From Tenggerimyces flavus (GTDB taxonomy: Bacteria; Actinomycetota; Actinomycetes; Propionibacteriales; Actinopolymorphaceae): 64,000 bases of DNA. This document shows positions 51,873 to 59,970 of the stretch, one piece after another. The stretch lies in contig NZ_JAFBCM010000001.1 of the NCBI RefSeq assembly GCF_016907715.1, forward strand, positions 6,696,001 through 6,760,000, written 5' to 3'. The notes under the pieces were generated by a model that made no database searches, had not been told where the DNA came from, and saw nothing but the letters and a program-made list of their open reading frames with translations. Position numbers and translations under genes: made by a program. Within the stretch, counting starts at the first letter, position 1; every line of letters begins with the position of its first letter.

Positions 51873-52244
51873 CTATCTGGCTTCCAGCTCGACGATGTGC
51901 ACGGCGATGTCGACCGGCTGGGGCTCGCTCGCGACGACGGCAGCGATCGCGTCGTGCACAGCTTGGCCCACGCTGGCGGCCTGATGGCCGGCGCGGACGA
52001 CGATGCGGACGTCGACTCGGGCGACCTGGCGCGCCGAACGGGACCGCAGCTCGACCCCCGTCACGTCAGGTGGAGTTCCGCCGAGAGCGCGCTGCCAGGT
52101 GTTCAGGGCGAACTGCGTCAACATGCTCTTGACACCGGGCCGGAGCCGCGCGACACCGGGTACGGCCCGAGCCGCCTGGGCGACGACGTCAGCGGGCCAC
52201 AGATCGTCGCACGCGTCGAATAGCCACGGCGTGCGACCAGGCAT
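51873..52244 (-). CDS. Asp23/Gls24-family envelope stress protein
   Basis: About 123 residues from ATG 52244 (GTG 52247 adjacent). The C-terminal part VDVRIVVRAGHQAASVGQAVHDAIAAVV, followed by VDIAVHIVELEAR, fits the Asp23 fold. The N-terminal part has DVVAQAARAVPGVARLRPG. These proteins associate with the envelope and are induced by alkaline or cell-wall stress. It is divergent from csbD, only 26 bp away, so the promoters overlap. Confidence 0.7.
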   Translation of the reverse strand: MPGRTPWLFDACDDLWPADVVAQAARAVPGVARLRPGVKSMLTQFALNTWQRALGGTPPDVTGVELRSRSARQVARVDVRIVVRAGHQAASVGQAVHDAIAAVVASEPQPVDIAVHIVELEAR

Positions 52245-52270
52245 CACCCCTACAGAAGGAGATCAGCCAG

Positions 52271-52444
52271 ATGGGCATCGCTGACAAGGCCAAGAACGCT
52301 GCCGAAAACCTCGCCGGAAAGGCGAAGGAAGCCGTCGGTGATCTGACCGGGAACGAGAAGCTCGAGAACGAAGGCAAGGCCGATCAGGTCAAGGCCAAGG
52401 CGAAGGACGTCGGCGAGGACGTGAAGGACAAGTTCACCAAGTAG
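52271..52444 (+). CDS. csbD: CsbD-family general stress protein
   Basis: 57 residues, start ATG 52271 with AAGGAG nine bases upstream. The product is small and charged: MGIADKAKNAAENLAGKAKE, then VGDLTGNEKLENEGKADQVK. That is the complete CsbD domain, with no other segment. CsbD-like proteins accumulate under general stress in many bacteria; the biochemical role is not established. It is divergent from the Asp23 gene and precedes a GAF-ANTAR gene by 70 bp. Confidence 0.9.
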   Translation: MGIADKAKNAAENLAGKAKEAVGDLTGNEKLENEGKADQVKAKAKDVGEDVKDKFTK

Positions 52445-52514
52445 GACGGATCGGACCCGCAGGGGCGGGCGCCCGCCCCTGTGGGTCTGGACCTGCGGGA
52501 TTTCCTCCCCAACT

Positions 52515-53375
52515 ATGGACATCCAAGGTAGGAATGCCCTCAGCCAGTTACTCGAGGGACGAGGTCAGGCGAGATCGATGAGTGACCAGCGACCCGACGG
52601 CGACGACCGTCGACAGGAAACGCGCTCCCGTGGTCGTCCGCGAAGTCACTCGCGGCAGGACACCAGTACGGCGCGGAACGAGGCTGCCGATGCCGCTCGG
52701 CTCGGCGAACTCGTACGGGAGCTGGAGAGTCTCGACGACATCGACGAGCTCCTCGAGGTCATCGTGCACGCGGCGGTCGGCATGGTGCCCGGGGCCGAAG
52801 AAGGCTCCATGTCCGAGCTCCGACAGCGGCGCACCGTCGTCCACCGGGCCGCGTCGGGAGCGGTGGCCAAGCTCGTCGACGCGTTGATGACCGAGATCGG
52901 TGAGGGACCATGCCTGGACGCGGCGTTCGGCGATCGCGTCATCCGGGTCGACGACATGACCGCGGACGGGCGCTGGCCGACGTTCACCGCTCGCGCGGCC
53001 GAGGCAGGCGTTCGCAGCATGTTGTCGTTCCCCCTCTACGTTCAGGACAACGACCTCGGTGCGCTCAACCTCTACGCGGCCACGCCGAACGCCTTCACCG
53101 ACGAGGCCGAGCACCTCGGCCTGATCTTCGCCACCCACGCCGCGATCACCATCGCCGGCGCGCAACGCCTCGGCCAGCTGCAGGGAGCGCTCGCGTCCCG
53201 CGAGGTGATCGGCCAGGCCGTGGGAATCCTGATCGAACGCCACGGCATCGACACCGCCCGCGCGTTCGCCACACTGGTCAGGTACAGCCAGGACACCAAC
53301 CGCAAGCTCCGCGACGTCGCCGCCGACATCGTCCGCAGCGCCCTCGCCCGCAACGAGCGCGGCTCCAAGGGCTGA
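52515..53375 (+). CDS. GAF-ANTAR domain protein
   Basis: 286 residues from ATG 52515; ATG 52578 is an alternative that would trim a disordered, arginine-rich N-terminus. The GAF domain spans about 75-215 (AVGMVPGAEEGSMSEL, IGEGPCLDAAFGDRVIRVDDM, LSFPLYVQDNDLGALNLYA). The ANTAR domain follows (SREVIGQAVGILIERHGIDTARAFATLVRYS, given in part). ANTAR domains bind paired RNA hairpins and act as transcription antiterminators, here probably under small-molecule control by the GAF domain. Confidence 0.88.
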   Translation: MDIQGRNALSQLLEGRGQARSMSDQRPDGDDRRQETRSRGRPRSHSRQDTSTARNEAADAARLGELVRELESLDDIDELLEVIVHAAVGMVPGAEEGSMSELRQRRTVVHRAASGAVAKLVDALMTEIGEGPCLDAAFGDRVIRVDDMTADGRWPTFTARAAEAGVRSMLSFPLYVQDNDLGALNLYAATPNAFTDEAEHLGLIFATHAAITIAGAQRLGQLQGALASREVIGQAVGILIERHGIDTARAFATLVRYSQDTNRKLRDVAADIVRSALARNERGSKG

Positions 53376-53390
53376 CTAGCAGCCGGAAAC

Positions 53391-53416
53391 AGCCGATTTC
53401 CTCCTGTTTATCGGCT
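53391..53416 (+). terminator. hairpin after the GAF-ANTAR gene
   Basis: AGCCGAT and ATCGGCT (7-bp stem) enclose a 12-base loop, 15 bp after the stop. AAACAG/CTGTTT can form a competing stem. There is no U-tract. Given the ANTAR gene just before it, a two-hairpin regulatory structure is also possible. Confidence 0.4.
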
Positions 53417-53448
53417 ATAGCACGGACACGCCGTGGTTGAGATTCACC

Positions 53449-53476
53449 CCATCCTTTCCACTCTCCGCTCCGAACC
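53449..53476 (+). promoter_or_regulatory. SigK-type promoter, CCATCC-N16-CGAACC
   Basis: The -35 CCATCC is at 53449-53454, then 16 bp and CGAACC at 53471-53476, about 40 bp before the CHRD-like gene start. Spacing and -35 are the same as the four other copies in the window; the known mycobacterial SigK consensus has this form. Confidence 0.75.
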
Positions 53477-53516
53477 ACACCCAATAACCAGATTCCGAAG
53501 GACTCGGAAAGGTGTG

Positions 53517-54323
53517 ATGCGGATGCCACGCTTGACACGTACGGCGGCAGTCGCGGCCGGAACCGGCTTGATCGCGGCGATGGCCGCGGTGTTGTTCGCC
53601 GCGAGCCCGGCCTATGCGGACCAGACAGTCCGGTTCACGTTGGACGAGCTGAACGACAGTGGTTCCAGCGGAGACGCGACGATCACCGCACGAGAAGACG
53701 GCAGCCTGCACGTCAAGATCGAGGGCTCGGGCTTCACCCCGAACTCGCCGCACGCTCAGCACATTCACGGCATGGCGCACAGCGACGACTTCTTCTGCCC
53801 GCCTCCGTCGGCGGACAAGAACGGTGACGGACAGGTCGCCACCGAAGAGGGCGTTCCCCAGTACGGCGGGGTGTTCGTGTCGTTGACGACGAAGGGCGAC
53901 ACGAGTCCGAAGAGCGGGCTCGCGATCGACCGGTTCCCGGTCGCCGACGCGAACGGAGACCTCGAGTACGACCGCACCATCCCCGCCAGCCAGCTGCCAG
54001 CTGGCCTGGTGGACAGCCTGTCGCACCTGCACGTGGTGCAGCACGGCCTGGATGCCAACGGTAACGACAAGTACGACCTCGAGGCGCTCGGCGAGTCTGT
54101 CTTCGCCAAGTCTCTCGGCGTGAGCGGCATCCCGGAGGAAGCCACCAACCCGGCGACCTGCGGAGAGGTCTCCCCTGTGGGCGGTGTCGAAACCGGCGCC
54201 AGCAGCACCCACGGGATCGAGCGGCTCGACCTGCTCGCCGCCGGTGGCGTTCTGATGCTGGGTGCGGGTGGCGTGCTGATCGCGCGCCGACGGTCCGCCG
54301 CGGCTCACCGAGTCGAGTCCTGA
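53517..54323 (+). CDS. secreted CHRD-like protein with C-terminal membrane anchor
   Basis: 268 residues from ATG 53517 (GGAAAGGTG upstream). A signal peptide (about 5-36, ending SPAYA) leads to a beta-rich domain with AQHIHGMAHSDD, SHLHVVQHG and YDRTIPASQLPAG, the pattern of CHRD domains. It contains an EF-hand-type loop (DKNGDGQVATEE). The C-terminus has a hydrophobic helix (LDLLAAGGVLMLGAGGVLIA) and RRR tail, like a sortase substrate, but no canonical LPxTG. A class F sortase gene follows 14 bp later. The pair is probably under SigK control. Confidence 0.75.
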   Translation: MRMPRLTRTAAVAAGTGLIAAMAAVLFAASPAYADQTVRFTLDELNDSGSSGDATITAREDGSLHVKIEGSGFTPNSPHAQHIHGMAHSDDFFCPPPSADKNGDGQVATEEGVPQYGGVFVSLTTKGDTSPKSGLAIDRFPVADANGDLEYDRTIPASQLPAGLVDSLSHLHVVQHGLDANGNDKYDLEALGESVFAKSLGVSGIPEEATNPATCGEVSPVGGVETGASSTHGIERLDLLAAGGVLMLGAGGVLIARRRSAAAHRVES

Positions 54324-54337
54324 ACCAGGACGACTCG

Positions 54338-55072
54338 TTGACCTCGGAACAGCTGCCTCGCAGCCGACGAGCGCGGATCCTCGCGCTCGTCGGCGCCACC
54401 CTCGCGCTTCTGGGCGTGGCTGCCGTCGTGTTCGCGCTGGTCGGCCAGCAACCCGATCCGCCCGCGGTGAACGAGACCCAAACGCTGCCCACGCCGCCGA
54501 AGCAGTCGGCCGCGCCGTCGCCCTCCGCCTCCTCCGCTTCCTCCGTACCGCCGCAGGCGTCCCGCTCGCCTTCGCCCGCGGCGCGTCCGACGCCTGAGCT
54601 CGAGCTCGCCAGGTCCGAGCCGAGGCGCGTACGCATCCCCCGGCTCGACGTCTCCTCGACATTGGAACACCTCGAGCTCGACAACGACGGCGTGATGGAA
54701 ACGCCCAAGGACCCGGCCAAGGCGGGCTGGTTCACTCCCTCGCCCACTCCCGGCGTCGTGGGGTCGGCGATCCTCGCGGGCCACATCACCTGGGACCGAC
54801 GTCCGGCCGTGTTCTTCCAGCTGTCCACCCTGCACAAGGGTGACCGCATCGAGGTGGACCGAGCAGACCGTACGACCGCGGTGTTCAAGGTCGAACGGGT
54901 GGCCACGTTCCCGAAGAACGACTTCCCCAGCAAGGACGTCTACGCCGGGGCCGGCCACGCGGGCCTCCGCCTGATCACCTGCGGCGGCGACTATGACTCC
55001 GCACGGCGGTCCTACAAGGACAACACCATCGTCTGGGCGCGACTCGTGTCCAGCGCCCCCACGCCGAAATAG
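54338..55072 (+). CDS. class F sortase
   Basis: 244 residues from TTG 54338 (AGGA upstream). One N-terminal transmembrane helix (about 16-36), a Ser/Pro/Ala-rich extracytoplasmic linker (about 48-85), then the sortase barrel. The barrel has the catalytic His in ILAGHITWDR, the Cys in LRLITCGG and a following Arg region (SARRSYKDN). Class F sortases are typical of actinobacteria and have poorly defined sorting signals. The upstream CHRD-like protein is the obvious candidate substrate. Its TAG stop begins repeat element copy 6. Confidence 0.9.
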   Translation: MTSEQLPRSRRARILALVGATLALLGVAAVVFALVGQQPDPPAVNETQTLPTPPKQSAAPSPSASSASSVPPQASRSPSPAARPTPELELARSEPRRVRIPRLDVSSTLEHLELDNDGVMETPKDPAKAGWFTPSPTPGVVGSAILAGHITWDRRPAVFFQLSTLHKGDRIEVDRADRTTAVFKVERVATFPKNDFPSKDVYAGAGHAGLRLITCGGDYDSARRSYKDNTIVWARLVSSAPTPK

Positions 55073-55214
55073 CGTCGATCTTTCGTCCAGCGGTGGGTTC
55101 GACCGGTCCGGCCCGGTCCGGCCCTGGGGCCAATGATCATGTTTACATGGTCATTGGCCGCTTTACGTGGGGTGGACGCCAGGTAGAGCGGCCACTGGCC
55201 GGGTAAGGCGACCG
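55070..55214 (-). repeat. palindromic intergenic element, copy 6
   Basis: Begins TAGCGTCGATCTTTCGTCC at the sortase stop codon. The palindrome at 55128-55159 has one mismatch (ATGGTCAT). GGCCACTGGCCGGGTAAGGCGACC closes the element. It is in the same orientation as copy 3, and shorter because the outer GCGGGAAGGC module is missing. Confidence 0.85.
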
Positions 55215-55280
55215 AGGCAGGCCGAATCCACCAGCTCAGCTCGCTGATCTTGCCGCGCACGACGCCGGTCAGGTCCGAGG

Positions 55281-55747
55281 GTGTGCCCGCCCCGATGTCC
55301 GCGGCGGCTGGGTGGTGCGAACCTGACCTACTGGGCGTCGCAGCTCGGGGTGCACGTCGTGTTCAGCATGCTCGTCCCGGTCATGCTGGTCGGCCTGATC
55401 TTCCCGTCCCACCGAGGCAAACCATTCCTGCGTCGCGGCGGCCTCGTCGTGGTCGGCGTTGTCGCTGCGGCGGCGACGTTCGTGTTCCTGGTGCTGACGC
55501 TGCCGCTGGCGCTGCGCCCCGGCACCACAACGGTGTTTGGCGGGATCGTCCCGGATCCCGTGCCGATCGTCCTCGCGGCACTGGTCGCCCTCGGCATCGG
55601 CTGGGCAGTGGTGCGGTGGAGCGCGGCGCCGCGCCCGTCTCGGTCGTCGGCGGCGCGATCACGATCCTGCTGGAGATCGCGCTGCTGATCCTCCTGGCGC
55701 GTCGAGCACGCGCGCGACCAGTAGCCGATGGCGCAAGTACGAGGTGA
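55281..55747 (+). pseudogene. truncated, frameshifted membrane protein
   Basis: One frame (to about 55620) encodes hydrophobic helices (VVFSMLVPVMLVGLIFP, GLVVVGVVAAAATFVFLVLTLPLAL, IVLAALVALGIGWAVVRW). The coding pattern then continues in another frame as PVSVVGGAITILLEIALLILLARRA, stopping at 55747. No good start or ribosome-binding site is seen, and the 5' end lies just beyond the repeat element. The family is not recognised. It is either a decayed gene or one affected by a single-base error near 55620. Confidence 0.45.
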
Positions 55748-55810
55748 GTCCGGCGGCTCTCCACCAACTGGCCGAGGCCGGTTGGTGGAGGGCCGATGGA
55801 CAACCGCCTG

Positions 55811-56788
55811 TCAGGCGTTGTTGTTGCTGGACGTGATGTCGCCGTTCACGCCCGCGGGGAAGAAACCGCCGGCGGTGACCTTCTTCGGGTTGAGGTAGAC
55901 GATGTTCAGCACGCTGCCGGCGCTGCGGCTGTAGGCCACGCCGTTCGCGTCGGTGGGGACGATGTTCGCCTCACCGTTGCTGTTCTCGACGCCCTGGTCG
56001 AGGTCGGTCTTGCCGTCGAGACTGTCGCGGGCGGCGGAGAGCTTGCCGGCCGCCTTGCGCAGGTCGCGCCCGAACAAGCCGGTTCCGAGCAGCCCGCTGT
56101 CGGAGTTGTAGATGGACGTGCGGATATTGGCCGCGTGGTAGGCCTCGACCGCGAGGATGCCGGCGGCGGCCTCGAGGTAGGTCTTGTTCTGGATCAGCGG
56201 GGCCGCACCCTTGTACGCGGTGACGCCCACGTCTTCGAACAGGTACGCCGCGAGGAGGAAGTTCTCCTCGCAGGCGAACGCGTCGAAGGAGTGTCCCTTG
56301 CGTACGATGCCCGCGGCCTGGGCCGCAGCGGTGAAGCTGCCCTTGAGGTCGATCTTGGGCTGCGCGACCGCTGCCGAGCCGAGCGCGGTACGCAGGAACT
56401 TGACGTGCGCGTGCTCGTCACCAGCGATCTCACGAGCGAAGCTGCGCAGAGCGCGGCTGCGGAAGTGGACCTTGCGGCCGCCCGTGACCGTTCCGTGCTT
56501 GCCCTTGCCGCCGGTCATCGAGGACGGAAGCCCCTGACCGGTGACGGCGTAGAGGTAGAACTGCGCCTCCAGGTACTCCAGGTTCAACGCGAAGTTCAGT
56601 ACCGAGGCGTCACTGAGTGCGGTGGCGTCGGCCTTGACCTGGTCGGCCTGGGCGGTTCCCGTGCTCAGCGCCGCGGCGCCGACCACCCCGAGGCCTGCCA
56701 GACCGGCGCTGCGCAGGAACCGACGCCGGTCGGCCTCTGTCTCCGCGCTGCGGTTGATCATCGAGGCCGCGTACTTTCGACCGAACAT
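55811..56788 (-). CDS. Tat-exported ferritin-like (desiccation-related) protein
   Basis: 325 residues. Twin-arginine signal RRRFLRSAGLAGLGVVGAAAL (about 20-42, in part). The mature region is a Ferritin_2 four-helix domain like plant desiccation protein PCC13-62: LNFALNLEYLEAQFYLYAVTG, then AREIAGDEHAHVKFLR and AVEAYHAANIR, with the Glu and Glu-x-x-His residues that could bind a di-metal centre. Residues beyond about 240 form an extra tail. A SigK-type promoter lies 37-64 bp upstream. The mntH gene is next on the same strand. Confidence 0.85.
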   Translation of the reverse strand: MFGRKYAASMINRSAETEADRRRFLRSAGLAGLGVVGAAALSTGTAQADQVKADATALSDASVLNFALNLEYLEAQFYLYAVTGQGLPSSMTGGKGKHGTVTGGRKVHFRSRALRSFAREIAGDEHAHVKFLRTALGSAAVAQPKIDLKGSFTAAAQAAGIVRKGHSFDAFACEENFLLAAYLFEDVGVTAYKGAAPLIQNKTYLEAAAGILAVEAYHAANIRTSIYNSDSGLLGTGLFGRDLRKAAGKLSAARDSLDGKTDLDQGVENSNGEANIVPTDANGVAYSRSAGSVLNIVYLNPKKVTAGGFFPAGVNGDITSSNNNA

Positions 56789-56824
56789 GAAGACATCCCT
56801 TCCATTGCGGACATGTCATTCAGG

Positions 56825-56852
56825 TATTCGGACGGGCAGGGCCGTTGGATGG
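56825..56852 (-). promoter_or_regulatory. SigK-type promoter, CCATCC-N16-CGAATA
   Basis: Minus strand: CCATCC at 56852-56847, 16 bp, CGAATA at 56830-56825, about 37 bp before the ferritin-like start. It is the best match in the window to the mycobacterial SigK promoter. It lies in the short gap after mntH. Confidence 0.8.
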
Positions 56853-56884
56853 GTCAGATCTTCTTATTTGCGCAAGAGATTGAG

Positions 56885-58120
56885 TTAACGGAACGTGAGC
56901 ACGATCAGCGCGACGTTCAAGGCGACGATCAAGGTGGCGGCGACGACCGCGAAGACCGTGGTGAGGCGGTGGTTGACGTCGACACCGAGGACGTCGACGC
57001 GGGCGGTCAGCGCCACCAGCGGGATCAGCGCGAACGGGACGCCGAACGACAGCACCACCTGGGAGAGCACGAGCGCCCAGGTCGGTTCCACTCCAGCGGC
57101 GAGGACAGCCAGGGCGGGAACCAACGTCGCGAGACGTCGGAGCAGCAGCGGGATCCGTCGGCGCAGCAGGCCCTGCATGATCACCGCTCCGGCGTAGCAG
57201 CCGACTGAGGTGCTGGCGAATCCGGACGCGAGCAGCCCGACGGCGAAGAACGTGGCGACCACCGGCCCGAGCACCTGCCCGAGACCGTCGTGCGCTCCGG
57301 CCAGCGTGTCGACACCCTCGCGGCCGAACAACGTGCTGGCCGCGGCGAGCACCATCGCGAGGTTGACGCTGCCGGCGAGCACCATGGCGACGATCACGTC
57401 GACTCGGGTGGCCATGAGCACCTGCCGGAGCCGGCGGCCCGTGGGCCGGCCGTGGCGGTCGCGGGCGAGCGCGGAGTGCAGGTAGACAGCGTGCGGCATC
57501 ACCGTCGCACCGAGCATGCCGGCGGCGAGCAGGACGCTGTTGGCTCCCTCGAACCGGGGAACGAGGCCACCGGCCACGCCGGCCGGATCGGGTGGGGACA
57601 CGACGAGGCTGGCGAAGAAACCCACCGCGATCACCAGCAACAGACCGGTGATGACCCGTTCGAACGGACGCTGCCCGCGGCGGTCCTGCACGGCGAGCAG
57701 CGCCATCGACACCACGCCGGTGATGACACCGCCGACCAGCAGCGGCAGGCCGAACAGCAGCTGCAGCGCGATCGCGCCACCGATGACCTCCGCGACATCG
57801 GTGGCCACCGCGACGAGCTCGGCCTGACCCCAGTAGGCCAGCCGGAACGGGCGCGGAAGCCGGTCCCGGATCGCCTCAGGCAGAGACTGACCGGTGACCA
57901 CGCCGAGCTTCGCGGACAGGTACTGGATCAGGCCCGCCATCAGGTTGGCGGCCACGATCACCCAGACGAGCAGGTAGCCGTACTCCGCGCCCGCGGTGAC
58001 GTTCGTCGCCACGTTGCCGGGATCGACGTACGCGATCGCCGCGACGAACGCCGGGCCCAGCAGCAACAGGCTCGACCGCGCGCGCCCGGTTCGTTCTCGC
58101 AAGCTCATCCCGGTCGACAA
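56885..58120 (-). CDS. mntH: Nramp-family divalent metal (Mn2+/Fe2+) transporter
   Basis: About 411 residues from TTG 58120, which has GGAGG seven bases upstream (ATG 58108 is an alternative). It has about 11 helices. Metal-site motifs are FVAAIAYVDPGNVATNV in helix 1 and LGATVMPHAVYLHSAL in helix 6 (DPGN and MPH). It imports Mn2+ or Fe2+ with protons. Its neighbours are a ferritin-like protein and a fasciclin lipoprotein in a SigK region, which may link metal supply to envelope redox stress. A hairpin at 58156-58191 separates it from the fasciclin gene. Confidence 0.93.
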   Translation of the reverse strand: MSTGMSLRERTGRARSSLLLLGPAFVAAIAYVDPGNVATNVTAGAEYGYLLVWVIVAANLMAGLIQYLSAKLGVVTGQSLPEAIRDRLPRPFRLAYWGQAELVAVATDVAEVIGGAIALQLLFGLPLLVGGVITGVVSMALLAVQDRRGQRPFERVITGLLLVIAVGFFASLVVSPPDPAGVAGGLVPRFEGANSVLLAAGMLGATVMPHAVYLHSALARDRHGRPTGRRLRQVLMATRVDVIVAMVLAGSVNLAMVLAAASTLFGREGVDTLAGAHDGLGQVLGPVVATFFAVGLLASGFASTSVGCYAGAVIMQGLLRRRIPLLLRRLATLVPALAVLAAGVEPTWALVLSQVVLSFGVPFALIPLVALTARVDVLGVDVNHRLTTVFAVVAATLIVALNVALIVLTFR

Positions 58121-58155
58121 GACTGCCCCTCCTCGGCGGTTCGGTCTGTGGAGCA

Positions 58156-58191
58156 TGACTCTGCCGGCGCTGATGGGCGCCGGCAGAGTCA
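58156..58191 (-). terminator. strong hairpin between fasciclin and mntH genes
   Basis: A perfect 15-bp stem (TGACTCTGCCGGCGC / GCGCCGGCAGAGTCA) with a 6-base loop and no U-tract. It could terminate the fasciclin transcript or attenuate read-through into mntH. Confidence 0.65.
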
Positions 58192-58221
58192 GGGGGTGAT
58201 GGTGAGGATTGTTCCGGCTGT

Positions 58222-58872
58222 CTACTTCGGCATCAGGACGGTGTCGATGAGGTAGACGGTGGCGTTGGCGGTTTGGACTCCGCCGCAGATGACGGTGGCG
58301 TCGTTGACCTTGAGGTCGTCACCCGAGCCGGTGACGGTGACGGTGCCGCCTTGGACGGTCTTGTGTTCACCGGCGATCTTGTCGGGGGCGATCTGGCCGG
58401 CGATGACGTGGTAGGTGAGGATCTTCGACAGCTGAGCGTCGTCGGTCTTCAGCGTCTCGATGGTCTTGGCGTCGATCTTGGCGAACGCGTCGTCGACCGG
58501 CGCGAACACGGTGAACTCGGCGCCGTTGAGGGTGTCGACGAGGTTGACCTTCGGGTTCAACTTCCCCGACACCGCCGACACCAGGGTCTTCAGCAGCGGG
58601 TTGTTGCCCGCCGCGACCGCGACCGGGTCCTTGGCCATACCCTCGACCGAACCCGGCCCGGACGGCACCTGGTCGGCGTAGCCGGCGCACCCGGCGCCGA
58701 CCATGCCCGCGCCCATCGCGTCCGGCGCCTCAGAAGACGCGCTCGTCGTGGGGGCGGGCTCGTTCTGCGTCGTGGGCTCGGCGGTGTTGCCACAGGCCGC
58801 ACCCACCATGGCCAGCAGCCCCACACCGGCGAACATCACGCCGAAGCGGAATCGAGATCGGATGGTCTTCAT
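58222..58872 (-). CDS. fasciclin-domain lipoprotein (MPT83/MPT70-like)
   Basis: 216 residues. Lipoprotein signal with lipobox [10 protein letters not shown], a low-complexity Thr/Ala/Glu linker, then one fasciclin domain (about 85-216: [50 protein letters not shown]). It resembles mycobacterial MPT83/MPT70, which are SigK-controlled surface proteins. A SigK-type promoter lies about 156-183 bp upstream, and the sigK-rskA operon is the next gene set. Confidence 0.92.
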   Translation of the reverse strand: MKTIRSRFRFGVMFAGVGLLAMVGAACGNTAEPTTQNEPAPTTSASSEAPDAMGAGMVGAGCAGYADQVPSGPGSVEGMAKDPVAVAAGNNPLLKTLVSAVSGKLNPKVNLVDTLNGAEFTVFAPVDDAFAKIDAKTIETLKTDDAQLSKILTYHVIAGQIAPDKIAGEHKTVQGGTVTVTGSGDDLKVNDATVICGGVQTANATVYLIDTVLMPK

Positions 58873-59027
58873 GAGGTGGTGCTCCCTCTGTCGTAGACGC
58901 GCCTCGCGCTATGGAGGCCGATGACTTGCTCCCCGCTCGGCACATCCGGGTGGGAGTCCGGCACGCGGACGATGCACAAGAACGCCAGTGCGCTCGAGCT
59001 GTGGTGCCGCATCGTCTGCATGACCGG

Positions 59028-59055
59028 CATTCGCGGCTACTCAGCGGATGGATGG
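59028..59055 (-). promoter_or_regulatory. SigK-type promoter, CCATCC-N16-CGAATG
   Basis: Minus strand: CCATCC at 59055-59050, 16 bp, CGAATG at 59033-59028. It lies in the 282-bp gap between rskA and the fasciclin gene, which has no other gene and would give a leader of about 150 bases. A second overlapping CCATCC at 59051-59046 would be too close to the -10. Confidence 0.75.
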
Positions 59056-59154
59056 GTCGAATCTCGAGGAATTTGTCCACTTCTTCGGGAGCACGACGAA
59101 AGACACGCCGCCCGCGAGGGACGGCGTGTCTTTTCGGTAAGAGGCGTTTGACCT

Positions 59155-59970
59155 TCAGGCGAAGGGGATCTGGGCGATCGTCGGCAGGGTGGGAGTCTGC
59201 GACCCACCCGCGGGCTCGACCGTGAGGCCGAACCCGTCGGCACCGACGATGCCACCCCGAAGGACCCGAGTCACCTTGCCCGGCTCCGCTCCCCCACCGG
59301 ACGCGGGAACGTGGACGACGCCAGCGGAACGGGCAGCCGTTCCATGCAACATCCACAGTTGGTAGCTGCGATCGTCCGCGTTGGCGGGAAGCTCGTTGAA
59401 GACCGCTACGGCCGCGTCGTGCGACGGCGAACTGACCAACGTGACCCGGCCGCCACCGGTGACCGTCGCGTGTCGAGTGGTGGAGTCCGGAGCGCTCAGG
59501 ATGCTGGTGATCTCGTCGCGCGCCTGATCGGCCAGTCGGGTCTGCTGCGACTGGGACGTGGCGATGCCGATGCCCACTCCGGCGCCGCCGGTGACGAGGA
59601 CCAACGCCGCGGCGGCGGCGAGGATCCGAGGCTGCCGCCACAGCGGAGTACGCGTACCGCTCGCTGCCGCGTCTCCCTCGCGACGAGAACGCGCGGACCC
59701 GATGTGGCGAGGCATGGGTGGCAGCTGCCGGGTCTCCGCGACCTCGGCCAGTACCCGGGATCGCAAGCCGGACGGCAGAACCACGCCGTCGGAGGCGCCC
59801 GCTCCCAGTCGAGCCGCGGTGAGGCGGAAGTCCTCGACGTCGGCCGGGCAGGTGTCGCACTCGTCGAGATGTTGTTCGAACGCGGCCCGCTCAGCCAGCG
59901 GAAGCGCGTCGAGTGCGTAGGGGCCTGCCAACGAGTGCGGGTCGGCTCCCTTGTTCAGGTCGTTCGTCAT
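59155..59970 (-). CDS. rskA: anti-sigma-K factor RskA
   Basis: 271 residues from ATG 59970, overlapping the sigK stop by 4 bp (ATGA). The N-terminal anti-sigma domain has LAGPYALDALPLAERAAFEQH and a zinc-finger-like HLDECDTCP. A single transmembrane helix (about 115-137, ILAAAAALVLVTGGAGVGIG) is followed by an extracytoplasmic RskA domain (WMLHGTAARSAGVVHVP, GFGLTVEPAGGS). In mycobacteria RskA holds SigK inactive and releases it under reducing signals through regulated proteolysis. Confidence 0.93.
   Translation of the reverse strand: MTNDLNKGADPHSLAGPYALDALPLAERAAFEQHLDECDTCPADVEDFRLTAARLGAGASDGVVLPSGLRSRVLAEVAETRQLPPMPRHIGSARSRREGDAAASGTRTPLWRQPRILAAAAALVLVTGGAGVGIGIATSQSQQTRLADQARDEITSILSAPDSTTRHATVTGGGRVTLVSSPSHDAAVAVFNELPANADDRSYQLWMLHGTAARSAGVVHVPASGGGAEPGKVTRVLRGGIVGADGFGLTVEPAGGSQTPTLPTIAQIPFA

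Noticed and set aside
55085-55115. GGTTCGA-like sequence suggesting a tRNA T-loop
   Set aside because: It is part of the repeat element (also at about 32870), with no acceptor or anticodon stems around it.
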